Positions 42,982 to 53,400 are shown, numbered from the stretch's first letter. The stretch: 64,000 nt of DNA from Acetobacter aceti (GCF_002005445.1 NZ_CP014692.1:248001-312000), one strand, 5' to 3'. Numbers and translations: made by a program. Notes: generated by a model not told the origin, from the sequence alone.

Positions 42982-44556
42982 TCACTCAGCCAGCAGGGAT
43001 TCCGGCTCGCTTCTGGTCCGCTTGACCAGCAGTTTGTTCAGCGCGTGGATATAGGAACGCACGGCCGAGACCACCGTGTCGGCGTCAGCGCCCTGACCGT
43101 CGACCATCTTGCCGTCTTCTTCCAGACGGACCGTTGTGCGGGCCTGTGCGTCTGTGCCTTCCGTGACGGCACCGACTGAGAACAGGGCCAGACGCGCATC
43201 ATGCGGGAAGGCGCTGCGGATGGCGTTGAAGGCCGCATCGACAGGACCGTTGCCGTTGGCCGTCGTTTCCACAGCCTCGCCATCGATTTCCAGAACCAGA
43301 GTGGCTTCAGCGGCGCGCTGTGAGCCGGAGGACACATCCAGCGACAGGAAGCGGATACGGGCGTGATCGCGGACTTCATCGTCAACCAGCGCGATGATGT
43401 CCTCGTCGTAGACAACCTTCTTGCTGTCAGCCAGATCCTTGAAGCGCTGGAAGGCTTCGTTCATCTTCTCGTCACTGATCGTGTAACCCAGCGCTGCCAG
43501 CTTGTCGCGGAACGCCGCGCGGCCGGAATGCTTGCCCAGAACCAGCGACGTCTTGGACCAGCCGACGCTTTCCGGCGTCATGATCTCGTAGGTCGCAGCA
43601 TTCTTCAGCACGCCATCCTGATGGATGCCGCTTTCATGTGCGAAAGCATTACGGCCGACGATGGCCTTGTTGGGCTGAACGTCGAAACCCGTCGTTGTGG
43701 ACAGCATCTTTGACAGCTTCAGCAGCTTCGTCGTTTCGATGCGGTTGGTGTAGGGATACTGGTCGTGGCGGGTACGGATCGCCATGACGATCTCTTCCAG
43801 CGCTGCGTTACCCGCACGCTCACCAATACCGTTGATCGTGCATTCGATCTGGCGGGCACCACCGCGCAGGCAAGCCAGCGTGTTGGCGACGCCCAGACCC
43901 AGATCGTTGTGATTGTGCGCCGAGAAGATCACCTGATCCGCCCCCGGCACACGCTCTTTCAGCATGGAGAAGATGCGCTCCATGTCTTCCGGCGTGGCGT
44001 AACCCACCGTGTCAGGGATGTTGATGGTCGTGGCGCCTGCCTTGATGGCGGCCTCGACGCAACGACACAGGAAATCCGGTTCCGTTCGTGAGCCGTCTTC
44101 CGCCGACCATTCGACGTCATTCGTCAGGTTGCGGGCGGCCTTGTTGCCGGTGGTGATGATTTCCAGAACTGTCTCGGGCTCCATCCGCAGCTTGTATTTC
44201 ATGTGCAGCGGAGAGGTGGAGATGAAGTTGTGGATACGACCGCGTTCGGCGTGCCGGATGGCGTCGCCTGCCGCCTGGATGTCGTTCTTGCCGCCGGAAC
44301 GGGCCAGAGCGCAGACAACGGAGCCTTTCACGACGCGGGCAATTTCAGCGACGGACTGGAAATCGCCTTTGGAAGCAACAGGAAAGCCCGCTTCGATCAC
44401 ATCCACGCCGAGATCGGCCAGCGCTGCGGCCATACGCAGTTTTTCTTCCAGATTCATGGAGAAGCCGGGCGACTGCTCACCGTCACGCAGCGTCGTGTCG
44501 AAGATGAAAACGCGGTCGTCGGTGATGCGACCGAAGGAAGGATGCTCAAAGGTCAT
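42982..44556 (-). CDS. leuA: 2-isopropylmalate synthase
   Basis: Condenses acetyl-CoA and 2-oxoisovalerate in the first committed step of leucine synthesis. From ATG 44556 it is 524 aa; GTG 44607 would add 17 residues and lies inside a leader hairpin. It shows FDTTLRDGEQSPGFSM, the metal-site HNHNDLGLGVANTLACLRGG, NGIGERAGNAALEEIVMA and a complete C-terminal leucine-binding regulatory domain. Leucine feedback inhibition is expected for the family. Upstream lies a leucine-rich leader peptide and foldable leader RNA, indicating attenuation-type control. Confidence 0.94.
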   Translation of the reverse strand: MTFEHPSFGRITDDRVFIFDTTLRDGEQSPGFSMNLEEKLRMAAALADLGVDVIEAGFPVASKGDFQSVAEIARVVKGSVVCALARSGGKNDIQAAGDAIRHAERGRIHNFISTSPLHMKYKLRMEPETVLEIITTGNKAARNLTNDVEWSAEDGSRTEPDFLCRCVEAAIKAGATTINIPDTVGYATPEDMERIFSMLKERVPGADQVIFSAHNHNDLGLGVANTLACLRGGARQIECTINGIGERAGNAALEEIVMAIRTRHDQYPYTNRIETTKLLKLSKMLSTTTGFDVQPNKAIVGRNAFAHESGIHQDGVLKNAATYEIMTPESVGWSKTSLVLGKHSGRAAFRDKLAALGYTISDEKMNEAFQRFKDLADSKKVVYDEDIIALVDDEVRDHARIRFLSLDVSSGSQRAAEATLVLEIDGEAVETTANGNGPVDAAFNAIRSAFPHDARLALFSVGAVTEGTDAQARTTVRLEEDGKMVDGQGADADTVVSAVRSYIHALNKLLVKRTRSEPESLLAE

Positions 44557-44627
44557 GGAAAGCCCCGGAATGACGTGTCTTGGTCCCTGTTTCGTCCTTT
44601 TAGGCACGAAACGCTCTGCTGACGAAT

Positions 44628-44673
44628 CCCCTAAGCGTTATCGGCAACGCATGCCGATGGGCGCGCTCAGGGG
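44628..44673 (-). promoter_or_regulatory. leuA leader RNA hairpin (attenuator candidate)
   Basis: On the minus strand CCCCTGAGCG, which overlaps the leader-peptide stop, pairs with CGCTTAGGGG, enclosing a second hairpin ATCGGCA/TGCCGAT. Next downstream, GTTTCGT and ACGAAAC can form another hairpin covering GTG 44607. No U run follows, so control may act on translation or Rho access as easily as on intrinsic termination. Confidence 0.5.
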
Positions 44674-44765
44674 CGGATAAGTCGAAGGAGAAGCTGGGAG
44701 AGGCCGCGCGCAGTCGTGGCGCTGGTGCGCTTCATCGACTCGGAACGGGCGGCGGCAATAGTCAT
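44667..44765 (-). CDS. leuA leader peptide (32 aa)
   Basis: ATG 44765 opens a 32-codon frame: MTIAAARSESMKRTSATTAR then GLSQLLLRLIRP. Five leucine codons fall within ten codons near the end, right before a strong RNA stem-loop, as in ribosome-mediated attenuators of leu operons. The ribosome binding site is weak. It lies between a candidate promoter and leuA, all on the minus strand. Confidence 0.6.
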   Translation of the reverse strand: MTIAAARSESMKRTSATTARGLSQLLLRLIRP

Positions 44766-44977
44766 GTCCGACAAGATACTGGATCAGCGGAGAGATGCAA
44801 CCCGGAGATAATCGTAATCTGCATGCACGCGGGTGAACATCGCGTGTTGTTATCGGAAGATGTGCGGCAGAAGCGGGACGTCGAAGGAGAGATTTTCCAT
44901 CTGGCGAATGAAATACGCGTGATCTGGATAACATTAAATTGTGAATATAACTTATTCGTTTTTAGTTGAAATGAGCC

Positions 44978-44991
44978 GTGTCATGTGACAC
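44978..44991. promoter_or_regulatory. Palindrome GTGTCATGTGACAC upstream of leuA
   Basis: A 14-bp site with perfect GTGTCA/TGACAC arms. Downstream on the minus strand, TTCAAC and TATTCA are spaced 17 bp apart and could be the leuA -35 and -10. The palindrome would then be a regulator site just upstream of the promoter. Confidence 0.35.
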
Positions 44992-45017
44992 TCTCTTCAA
45001 GTCGGATAAAAACAATA

Positions 45018-45045
45018 AAAAATGGCGGCGACCTTCGGGTCGCCG
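45018..45045 (-). terminator. Terminator of the Rieske gene
   Basis: On the minus strand CGGCGACC and GGTCGCCG form a stem around CGAA-type loop bases, followed by CCATTTTTTATTG. It lies about 50 bp past the gene stop at 45093. Confidence 0.8.
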
Positions 45046-45092
45046 TTTCTGTTTCCGCAGTTCATCTGAGCAGATGGTCCGGCAACTGACAG

Positions 45093-45626
45093 TCAGTCGG
45101 CCCGGCTTGCATGTCCTCCTACCTTTGCTGAAAAGTCACTCGCCAATCGAAGGTAGCCGTCTGTAACCGCGATTGTTGCGAAGGGAAGAGGAAGAGGCGC
45201 AGGGCCGCCGACAACCGCACCGTCATGTTCAACATCATAGACCGACCCATGACAGGGACAGGTCAGCCGGTGGGTTGCGCTGTCCCAGTCTGACACAAGA
45301 CATCCGGCATGCTGGCAGATGACTGAATAGCCCCGAAAGCCTGCGTGCGTTCGCATCACCCAAAGCCGGTTATAAGGTGTTTCCATGCGAGGCTGGTGTG
45401 TCTGTGCGGAAACCGGCCAGCACATGATGGCGGTGTTGCTGTTTCTGATCTGGCTTTCAGTCAGGCAAGCGCCGTTTTTTTCTTCTACGGGCATGAGAAA
45501 GTCCCCGACGGCGAGCGAAGGCGTTTTGCCACGCGCATGGGAGGGAAGGAGGGTCAGACAGCACAGGCTGGCCGTTCCGGCTGTCAGGCGTCTTCTGGAA
45601 AGGGAAGGGGAAGTCTCTGATTGCAT
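45093..45626 (-). CDS. Exported Rieske [2Fe-2S] protein
   Basis: A 177-aa protein with a twin-arginine-like start (SRRRLTAGTASLCCLTLL) and a Rieske fold: first ligand pair in VICQHAGC (Cys-x-His), second in LTCPCHGSVYD (Cys-x-x-His), with the extra cysteines that form the usual disulphide, then GPAPLPLPFATI. Unlike a bc1 Rieske subunit it has no adjacent cytochrome genes. It may transfer electrons to an oxidase or dehydrogenase in the periplasm; the partner is not visible. It has its own terminator. Confidence 0.82.
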   Translation of the reverse strand: MQSETSPSLSRRRLTAGTASLCCLTLLPSHARGKTPSLAVGDFLMPVEEKNGACLTESQIRNSNTAIMCWPVSAQTHQPRMETPYNRLWVMRTHAGFRGYSVICQHAGCLVSDWDSATHRLTCPCHGSVYDVEHDGAVVGGPAPLPLPFATIAVTDGYLRLASDFSAKVGGHASRAD

Positions 45627-45852
45627 CCTGCTGGGGTCATCTCGTCTGAATGGTGTTCAGAACGCACCATGTCTGAAGTGAGAGACATGTGGTTTGAAGC
45701 TCCTGTTAAATTTCATGGTGGTGAGGGTTGACCGTTTGTGTATTGGTCGGCGGTAGGTAGAACGGCAGAGTGAGATCGGGTGTTCTGCCGTGCCGTCACT
45801 CAGGGGTTCTCTTCTGATAGGCTTTTTGTTCATGAACGGAGAAGTGCGACAC

Positions 45853-46206
45853 ATGCACGAGAAGACTCAGCAGAAAATTCAGCCGACGACAGTTTTCAGG
45901 GAAAACCTCCAGAAACTGCTTTCAGTCGAGGGTGTGCAACGCATTGATCTGACCAATAGTGACGGGATGGTGGTCGCCACCATTGAAAACCAGCCGGGAA
46001 AGCAGGGGTCTCTGGCGGTTTATCAGTATCTCAGACAGGTTTTTGACAAACTCGACGCAAAGGCCGCCGAGCATGGGCTGGCTGTTTTTGCTGAGCATAC
46101 ACTGGATGCACGCAATCGACCGGGAGCCCACCCGAATATTGATCGCCTGCTGGAAATTGCAGCCGGTGCAGCGCCTCTGGAGATCGAGATTATCCCGGTT
46201 CGCTGA
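45853..46206 (+). CDS. DUF2322 family protein
   Basis: A 117-aa protein with the DUF2322 pattern: FRENLQKLLSVEGVQRIDL, VVATIENQPGKQGSLAVYQY, GLAVFAEHTLDARNRPGAHP and NIDRLLEIA. The function of the family is not known. ATG 45853 is chosen because the family begins close to this point; ATG 45832 is also in frame and close to a GGAG. Divergent from the Rieske gene and convergent with the antiporter gene. Confidence 0.72.
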   Translation: MHEKTQQKIQPTTVFRENLQKLLSVEGVQRIDLTNSDGMVVATIENQPGKQGSLAVYQYLRQVFDKLDAKAAEHGLAVFAEHTLDARNRPGAHPNIDRLLEIAAGAAPLEIEIIPVR

Positions 46207-46284
46207 TGCTAGCGAAGGGGAAAGGCTGGCCCGACCTCATGGGCAACAGGCAGGCTCTTTCCCGTTGCAGCATCTCTGCAAATC

Positions 46285-47532
46285 TTACGAAGCTGGGTAG
46301 AACCGTCTCACCACCCGCTCCATGGTAAGCCCCTGCGCGACAATCGTGAACACGACCACGCCATAGCAGATGGGCAGGATCAGGTTACGAAGTTCGCCAT
46401 CAGGCAGACCGAGGGCCAGAGAAAGGGAGATGCCGCCACGCAGACCGCCCCACGTCAGGATGCCCAGCAGTCTTCCCTTGTCCCAATGTCTCAGATGCAG
46501 GGGGAGCGTTGAGAGAAACACGCTCAGGCCACGTCCCATAATGGACAGCGGAACGACAAGCAGCATGGCGGCCAGTGAGGAGAGGTGGAACGGGATTTCA
46601 AGAATGGCAAAGCCGATCAGCAGAAACAGCAGGACATTCAGCACTTCGTCGATGAGCGCCCAGGCGATGTTCAGTTCCTTGCGGCCATGCTCGTCAAAGA
46701 TCGACTGGCTATAGCGCGTGCCAAGGCACAGACCGGCGACAACCACGGCCACGGCTCCTGACATGCCGAAATAACTGGCGACGCTGTATGTTCCCGTCGC
46801 CAGGGCGAGCGAGGCGATCAACTGTGTATGGGCATCCCGACTGGAACGCAGCAGAAAAAGGGACAGCCAGCCGGTCGCGGCCCCCAGAAGCGCGCCACCA
46901 CAGGCTTCCCATAAAAACCCTTCGGCAATCTGCGTGAGGGTGACGTGGCTGGCGTCACCGGTCGCAAGACCGATCGTCACACCGAAAATGACGATGCTGA
47001 TACCGTCATTGAACAGACTTTCTCCTGCAAAGATCGCCTGAATATCCTGAGGCAGGCCGAGGCGCCGCAACATGCCGATAACCGAGACGGGGTCAGTCGG
47101 TGCAAGGATCGCCCCAAGCACGACGCACCAGGAGAAGGGGGCGTGAATCCCCATGAATGGAAAGATCAGCCAGACAGCGCTGGCCAGCAGCAGGACGGCA
47201 AGCACCGTCCCCAGAACCGCGAGCGCCGTGACGGATTTCAGCTTCGAGCGAAAACAGTCAAGATTGACTCCCAGCGCTCCGGCGAACAGCAGCAGTGACA
47301 GCGCCCCGTTCAGCAGGGCTTCCGGTAGGTTGACGCTGCCAAGAACAGACTGTGCAAAAACGCGGGGATCGTAAGCCGGACAGAACCGCCCGGTGGCGAT
47401 GATGAGCAGAGACGCCGCAATGGAGATCAGCATGACGCCGATTGTCATAGGCAATCTGAGCCAGCGGTCGTTCACAATACTGAAGACAGCGGACAGCGTC
47501 AGGAGAAGCGCCAGAAGACCGAGAGTATTCAT
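46285..47532 (-). CDS. CPA1-family cation:proton antiporter (NhaP-type)
   Basis: An inner-membrane Na+(K+)/H+ exchanger for pH and salt balance. The 415-aa protein is hydrophobic throughout with about 11-12 predicted helices. The ion-binding motif ILAPTDPVSVIGMLRRLG and FAGESLFNDGISIVIFG are CPA1 hallmarks, and LGILTWGGLRGGISLSLALG near the end matches the conserved Arg/Gly helix. There is no large cytoplasmic tail. It appears monocistronic. Ion specificity cannot be read from sequence. Confidence 0.9.
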   Translation of the reverse strand: MNTLGLLALLLTLSAVFSIVNDRWLRLPMTIGVMLISIAASLLIIATGRFCPAYDPRVFAQSVLGSVNLPEALLNGALSLLLFAGALGVNLDCFRSKLKSVTALAVLGTVLAVLLLASAVWLIFPFMGIHAPFSWCVVLGAILAPTDPVSVIGMLRRLGLPQDIQAIFAGESLFNDGISIVIFGVTIGLATGDASHVTLTQIAEGFLWEACGGALLGAATGWLSLFLLRSSRDAHTQLIASLALATGTYSVASYFGMSGAVAVVVAGLCLGTRYSQSIFDEHGRKELNIAWALIDEVLNVLLFLLIGFAILEIPFHLSSLAAMLLVVPLSIMGRGLSVFLSTLPLHLRHWDKGRLLGILTWGGLRGGISLSLALGLPDGELRNLILPICYGVVVFTIVAQGLTMERVVRRFYPAS

Positions 47533-47622
47533 ATCTCTCGGTCGCTTTCCGAGGCAGGAAATGTCAAGAATAATGCGTCAGGTCAGGCTTCCGGCCATCT
47601 TTCGTCACAGAATCAACGGTTG

Positions 47623-48522
47623 TCAGTCCTCGACAAACTCTGATGCATGATAACCTTGCGCGAACAGGGCGGCCCGCAAGGTGCCGTGTTCGATCCTGTT
47701 CACAATCTCTTTCCGCACGACAGGCTTGGCGTGAAACCCGATGCCGAAACCAGCCGCACGCAGCATGGGAAGGTCGTTGGCACCGTCGCCGATCGTCAGG
47801 GCCGCGTTCAGAGGGACGCCAGCGGCGGTGGCGATACGGATCAGATGGCGCAGTTTGGCGTCGGGACCGAGAATGGGCTCGTCAACCGTACCTGTCAGCA
47901 CGTCATCCGTTACATTCAGGATATTGGCATGATTTTCGGCAAAGCCGCACGCTTCACCAACGCGGGTGGTGAACCATGTGAACCCGCCGGAGACCAGTGC
48001 CGTCACGGCGCCATGTGCCTTCATGGTCCGCACCAGCGTGCGGGCGCCGGGATTGATCTTCACGTCTTTCCACGCATCTTCCAGCAGGGAGGCAGGCAGA
48101 TCGCGCAGAAACGCGACACGGTTGCGGAGTGAGGTCTGGAAATCGATCTCGCCATTCATGGAGCGGCGGGTGACGGCGGCGACTTCCTCGCCGACACCGG
48201 GCCGGAGGCGTTCGGCATGAGCCGCGATGTCATCCAGCGTCTCGTTGGCGACGATGGTGCTGTCCATGTCGGCCACCAGGATCTTTCTGCGACGGCTTTC
48301 AGTCTTGCTGCTGTACAGCACATCGACGGCGCGGTCAGCCAGCGCGAGGCGGACCGCGTCGATCTGCGCTGGCGTGAGTGGCGCGCAGGCGATATCGACA
48401 GCTTCGCCCGGCGAGAGAATGGTTGTCTCGCCCCCTGCTGCCAGCGTACTGGCCAGAGCGATGTCCTGGGGCGTGAGGGATGTGGCTTCGCGGTTCGCGA
48501 CGAGTGTCAGAATAGCGCTCAT
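47623..48522 (-). CDS. serB: Phosphoserine phosphatase SerB
   Basis: Last step of serine biosynthesis: hydrolysis of O-phosphoserine. From ATG 48522 the protein is 299 aa. An N-terminal ACT-like region precedes the HAD core: VADMDSTIVANETLDDIAAH with nucleophile Asp, AVTRRSMNGEIDFQTSLRNR, TALVSGGFTWFTTRVGE, and TIGDGANDLPMLRAAGFGIG with the metal Asp residues. The frame is open to 48624 but the extra residues overlap the divergent miaA promoter region. Confidence 0.93.
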   Translation of the reverse strand: MSAILTLVANREATSLTPQDIALASTLAAGGETTILSPGEAVDIACAPLTPAQIDAVRLALADRAVDVLYSSKTESRRRKILVADMDSTIVANETLDDIAAHAERLRPGVGEEVAAVTRRSMNGEIDFQTSLRNRVAFLRDLPASLLEDAWKDVKINPGARTLVRTMKAHGAVTALVSGGFTWFTTRVGEACGFAENHANILNVTDDVLTGTVDEPILGPDAKLRHLIRIATAAGVPLNAALTIGDGANDLPMLRAAGFGIGFHAKPVVRKEIVNRIEHGTLRAALFAQGYHASEFVED

Positions 48523-48569
48523 GATGCTGCTGCGTGTGACAGGGTTGATGGCTGGAGGCAAGCGACAGG

Positions 48570-49559
48570 ATGATGAAGAAAACGGACAACGGACGTTCGG
48601 CCCTGATTGTCGCGGGTCCGACATGCTCCGGCAAGTCCGCGCTGGCCCTCGCTCTGGGCGAGCAACTGAACGGCACCGTCATCAATGCGGATTCGATGCA
48701 GGTCTATCGGGAACTGCGTGTCCTGACGGCCCGTCCGACGCCGGAGGAGGAGGCCCGTCTTCCGCACAGGCTCTATGGTGTCAGTCCGGCAGGCGAAGCC
48801 CGCAGCGTGGCGTGGTGGCGGGTGGAGGCGCTCGCTGCGATGGAGACAGCATGGGCGGAGGGGCGGTTGCCTATCCTCTGCGGCGGTACCGGAATGTATC
48901 TGCGCGCCCTGACAAACGGGCTGGCCGAGGTTCCGGAAGCCAGTGCGGAGGCCCGTGAAGAGGCGCGGATGCTCGCGGCAGACCCGGCGGATTTACATGA
49001 CCGGCTGATGGCGGTTGACCCGGACACGGCTGGAAGCCTGCGCCCCACCGATCCGCAGCGGCTGGCCCGCGCATGGGAGGTCTGGCGCAGCACGGGCAGG
49101 GGGCTGGCGTGGTGGCGTGTACAGCCCGGTCATCCCGCTGCGGATTGCCGGTTCGTGGCCGTTCGCCTCGATCCGGCGCGGGATGTGCTGCGTGCGGCGA
49201 TTACCCGTCGTTTCGGCCTGATGATCGAACTGGGCGCGATTGAGGAAGTGCGCGCACTGCTGGAACAGCACCTCGACCCTGCGCTCCCGGCCATGCGGGC
49301 GCATGGCGTGCCGGAACTTTCGGCCATGTTGCGGGGAGAGATCAGCCTTGCCGCAGCGGAAGAGCGGGCGGTGCTGGCGACAGGCCGCTACACCAAGCGT
49401 CAGGCCACATGGTTCAACCATCAGCCTCTCGTCAGTCCGGGTGATACGATTATTATCGAAAACAGAATCAGTATAAATGAGCAACTTTTGAAAAGAAAAA
49501 TACCGGAAATTATATCTTTCATGCAAAAACAGGTTGACGCTCCGGTGGGCGAAGCTTAA
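48570..49559 (+). CDS. miaA: tRNA dimethylallyltransferase MiaA
   Basis: Adds the dimethylallyl group to A37 of tRNAs reading UNN codons. The 329-aa protein has the P-loop IVAGPTCSGKSALALALGE, the substrate motif VINADSMQVYRELRVLTARP, PILCGGTGMYLRALTNG and the C-terminal TGRYTKRQATWFNHQ. A GGAGG lies about 12 nt before ATG 48570. It is divergent from serB by 47 bp and read toward ilvB. The last 45 residues are less conserved and more AT-rich. Confidence 0.94.
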   Translation: MMKKTDNGRSALIVAGPTCSGKSALALALGEQLNGTVINADSMQVYRELRVLTARPTPEEEARLPHRLYGVSPAGEARSVAWWRVEALAAMETAWAEGRLPILCGGTGMYLRALTNGLAEVPEASAEAREEARMLAADPADLHDRLMAVDPDTAGSLRPTDPQRLARAWEVWRSTGRGLAWWRVQPGHPAADCRFVAVRLDPARDVLRAAITRRFGLMIELGAIEEVRALLEQHLDPALPAMRAHGVPELSAMLRGEISLAAAEERAVLATGRYTKRQATWFNHQPLVSPGDTIIIENRISINEQLLKRKIPEIISFMQKQVDAPVGEA

Positions 49560-49694
49560 ACCACCCCTCCACCGTCCGGCATTGACGCCGGAGGTCCAGC
49601 CCTGCCGATGCGCGAAATGCGGTCGGTTCAACACAGCAAACCCGGGTGAAAACAGGCTCCACAGAGACGGAAGCCCACCTTGCGGGAGACGACG

Positions 49695-51509
49695 ATGAAC
49701 GCCACCACACAGACGATTGCGACCCAGCCCGACGCCAGCACCACGCTGACCGGCGCCGAGGTGCTCATGAAGGTTCTTGTGGATCAGGGCGTCGAGGTCG
49801 TCTTCGGCTATCCGGGAGGCGCGGTCCTTCCGATTTACGATGCGCTGTTCCAGCAGGACCGCATCCGCCACATTCTCGTGCGCCATGAACAGGCCGCCGT
49901 GCATGCCGCTGAAGCCTACGCCCGCTCGACCGGCCGCGTGGGCGTGGTGCTGGTGACCAGCGGCCCCGGCGCGACCAATGCCGTGACCGGTCTGCTGGAC
50001 GCGCTGATGGATTCCGTGCCCGTCGTCTGCCTGACCGGGCAGGTGCCTGTGGCGCTGATCGGCAATGACGCGTTTCAGGAAGCCGACACCACCGGCATCA
50101 CGCGCCCCGCCACGAAATACAACTATCTGGTCAAGCGCCCGGAAGAACTGGCTCCTGTGGTCAACGAGGCTTTCGAGATCGCCCGCTCCGGCCGTCCCGG
50201 TCCGGTGGTGGTCGATCTGCCGAAGAACATCACCGTCGGCCCCGCGCCTTATGCCGCGCCGAGCCGCACGCCCCGCGCCTCCTACCAGCCGCGTATCGAG
50301 CCGGATCGCAAGGCCGTCGCTCGCGCCGTCGCTGCCATGAAGTCGGCCAAGCGTCCGCTGTTCTATGTCGGTGGTGGCGTGATCAATGCAGGCAAGGAGG
50401 CCTGCGCCGACCTCACGCGCTTCATCCACACGACCGGCTTTCCGTGCACGTCCACCCTGATGGGTCTCGGCGCGTTTCCGGGCAGCGACAGGCAGTTCCT
50501 CGGCATGCTCGGTATGCACGGCACCTACGAGGCCAATCTGGCGACGCATGACTGTGACGTGCTGATCGCTCTGGGGTCGCGCTTCGATGACCGTGTGACC
50601 GGACGTGTCGATGCGTTCTCGCCGCACTCCTTCAAGATCCACGCCGACATCGATCCTTCGCAGATCAACAAGATCATCCGCGTGGATGTGCCGATCGTCG
50701 GTGACGCTGGCCGCGTCATCGCCATGATGATCGAGGAATGGGACGCGCAGACCGCCAAACCCGACGTCAGGGCGCTGGAAACATGGTGGTCTCGCATCAA
50801 GGCATGGAAGGCGCTCGACTGCCTGCGCTTCACGCAGGACAAGTCCGCCGACGCGGTCATCAAGCCGCAGCAGGCCATCAAGCGCATCTATGAACTGGCT
50901 GTCGAGACAGGTCGTGAGACCTTCGTGTCCACAGAGGTCGGCCAGCACCAGATGTGGGCGGCCCAGTTCTTCAAGTTTGAAAGCCCGAACCACTGGCTGA
51001 CCTCCGGCGGCCTCGGCACGATGGGCTACGGCCTGCCCGCCGCCGTCGGCGCGCAGGTCGCGCATCCCGACGCGCTGGTGATCGACGTGTCCGGCGAAGC
51101 CTCGGCGCTGATGAACATTCAGGAACTGGGAACCATCGCGCAGTATCGTCTGCCGGTGAAGATCTTCCTGATCAACAACCACTATATGGGCATGGTCCGC
51201 CAGTGGCAGGAACTGCTGCACGGCTCGCGTTACTCGGAGAGCTACAGCGACGCGCTGCCTGACTTTGTGAAGCTGGCCGAAAGCTTCCACGCCAAGGGCT
51301 TCCGCGCCACGAAGATGAGTGAACTCGACGACACCATCCGCGCTGCTCTGGAATATGATGGCGCGGCGGTGATCGACATCTGCGTGGCGGAGGGCGAGAA
51401 CTGCTTCCCGATGATCCCGTCGGGTGCAGCTCATAACGAGATGATCCTCGGGCCGGAGCAGGAACAGCAGGGTGCCGAAATCACCGACGAGGGAAAGATG
51501 CTCGTCTAG
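49695..51509 (+). CDS. ilvB: Acetolactate synthase large subunit
   Basis: Thiamine-diphosphate enzyme that makes acetolactate/acetohydroxybutyrate for valine, leucine and isoleucine. From ATG 49695 (GGGAGACGACG upstream) the protein is 604 aa. It shows VFGYPGGAVLPIYDAL, the catalytic Glu in RHEQAAVHAAEAYAR, GPGATNAVTGLLDA, and the ThDP/metal motif VIDVSGEASALMNIQEL followed by KIFLINNHYMGMVRQWQE. Length is normal. ilvN and ilvC follow in line. Confidence 0.95.
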   Translation: MNATTQTIATQPDASTTLTGAEVLMKVLVDQGVEVVFGYPGGAVLPIYDALFQQDRIRHILVRHEQAAVHAAEAYARSTGRVGVVLVTSGPGATNAVTGLLDALMDSVPVVCLTGQVPVALIGNDAFQEADTTGITRPATKYNYLVKRPEELAPVVNEAFEIARSGRPGPVVVDLPKNITVGPAPYAAPSRTPRASYQPRIEPDRKAVARAVAAMKSAKRPLFYVGGGVINAGKEACADLTRFIHTTGFPCTSTLMGLGAFPGSDRQFLGMLGMHGTYEANLATHDCDVLIALGSRFDDRVTGRVDAFSPHSFKIHADIDPSQINKIIRVDVPIVGDAGRVIAMMIEEWDAQTAKPDVRALETWWSRIKAWKALDCLRFTQDKSADAVIKPQQAIKRIYELAVETGRETFVSTEVGQHQMWAAQFFKFESPNHWLTSGGLGTMGYGLPAAVGAQVAHPDALVIDVSGEASALMNIQELGTIAQYRLPVKIFLINNHYMGMVRQWQELLHGSRYSESYSDALPDFVKLAESFHAKGFRATKMSELDDTIRAALEYDGAAVIDICVAEGENCFPMIPSGAAHNEMILGPEQEQQGAEITDEGKMLV

Positions 51510-51642
51510 AGATTTTCATTCCCGCGTGAGGCGCTGCCTGATTGAAGGAAGCGCCTCGCATTGTTCCCCGCTCTTCCCTTTTGCGCCCGGCGCGGTTACA
51601 GCCGCCCGGACGTCGTAACGGATCGGACTCCGGATTCACTCG

Positions 51643-52212
51643 ATGAAGCATTTTTCTGACCTGTCGATGCCGACAGCCGCCTTCTCTCCCGACGGCCTTT
51701 CAGCCGGTGGTGACATCATCACCCGCGCCGTCATCTCCGTGCTGGTGGACAATGAAAGCGGCGTTCTCGCCCGCGTCGTCGGCCTGTTCTCGGGACGCGG
51801 CTACAACATCGAGAGCCTGACCGTGGCTCCCGTCGAAGGTGGTGGCACCCGTTCGCGCATCAACATCGTAACCTCAGGCACGCCCGAGATCATCGAACAG
51901 ATCCGCGCCCAGCTCGACCGGCAGGTTCCGGTCTGCCGAGTTGCCAACCTGACAACGCTTGGTCCACATATCGCCCGCGAGATGGTGCTTGTAAAAGTCG
52001 TCTCCACTGGCGAGGCCCGCACAGAGGCGCTCCGCATTGCGGAAGCCTTCCGCGCCCGCGCCGTGGACACGACCGCAAGCTCCTTTGTGTTCGAGCTGAC
52101 GGGGGCAAGCGACAAGCTGGACAGTTTCATCGAACTGATGCGGCCAATCGGGCTCGCTGAAGTTTCCCGTACCGGCGTCGCCGCGCTCACCCGCGGCTGC
52201 CGGACGCTCTGA
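51643..52212 (+). CDS. ilvN: Acetolactate synthase small (regulatory) subunit
   Basis: Activates the large subunit and confers valine feedback inhibition. The 189-aa protein starts with about 25 non-conserved residues, then an ACT domain (ISVLVDNESGVLARVVGLFS GRGYNIESLTV in two steps), and a C-terminal half with LVKVVSTGEARTEALRIAEA and GLAEVSRTGVAALTRG. An internal start nearer the ACT domain is possible. It lies 134 bp after ilvB and 62 bp before ilvC. Confidence 0.93.
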   Translation: MKHFSDLSMPTAAFSPDGLSAGGDIITRAVISVLVDNESGVLARVVGLFSGRGYNIESLTVAPVEGGGTRSRINIVTSGTPEIIEQIRAQLDRQVPVCRVANLTTLGPHIAREMVLVKVVSTGEARTEALRIAEAFRARAVDTTASSFVFELTGASDKLDSFIELMRPIGLAEVSRTGVAALTRGCRTL

Positions 52213-52270
52213 GTTTCCTTTTCGGGGTGGACTTCCGGTTTCGCCCCGTATTCTGCACTGAAAGGCATAA

Positions 52271-53299
<1,029 letters not shown>

Positions 53300-53400
53300 T
53301 CACCGCATGAACCTCCGGCGTGGGTGACTGCGCCGGGGATTGTGTGAGAGAGGCTTTCCGCTGGTGTTCCCGGTGGAGGGTCTTTTTTGTTGGGGCATGC

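Noticed and set aside
49560..49694. Leader peptide for ilvB
   Set aside because: The short frame before ilvB (13 codons from ATG 49608) has no run of Leu, Val or Ile codons, and no attenuator-like alternative stems were seen.
48993..51434. 813-codon open frame antisense to miaA and ilvB
   Set aside because: It lies exactly opposite strongly conserved enzymes, is rich in His/Arg/Gln as expected of a GC-skewed shadow frame, and has no family resemblance.
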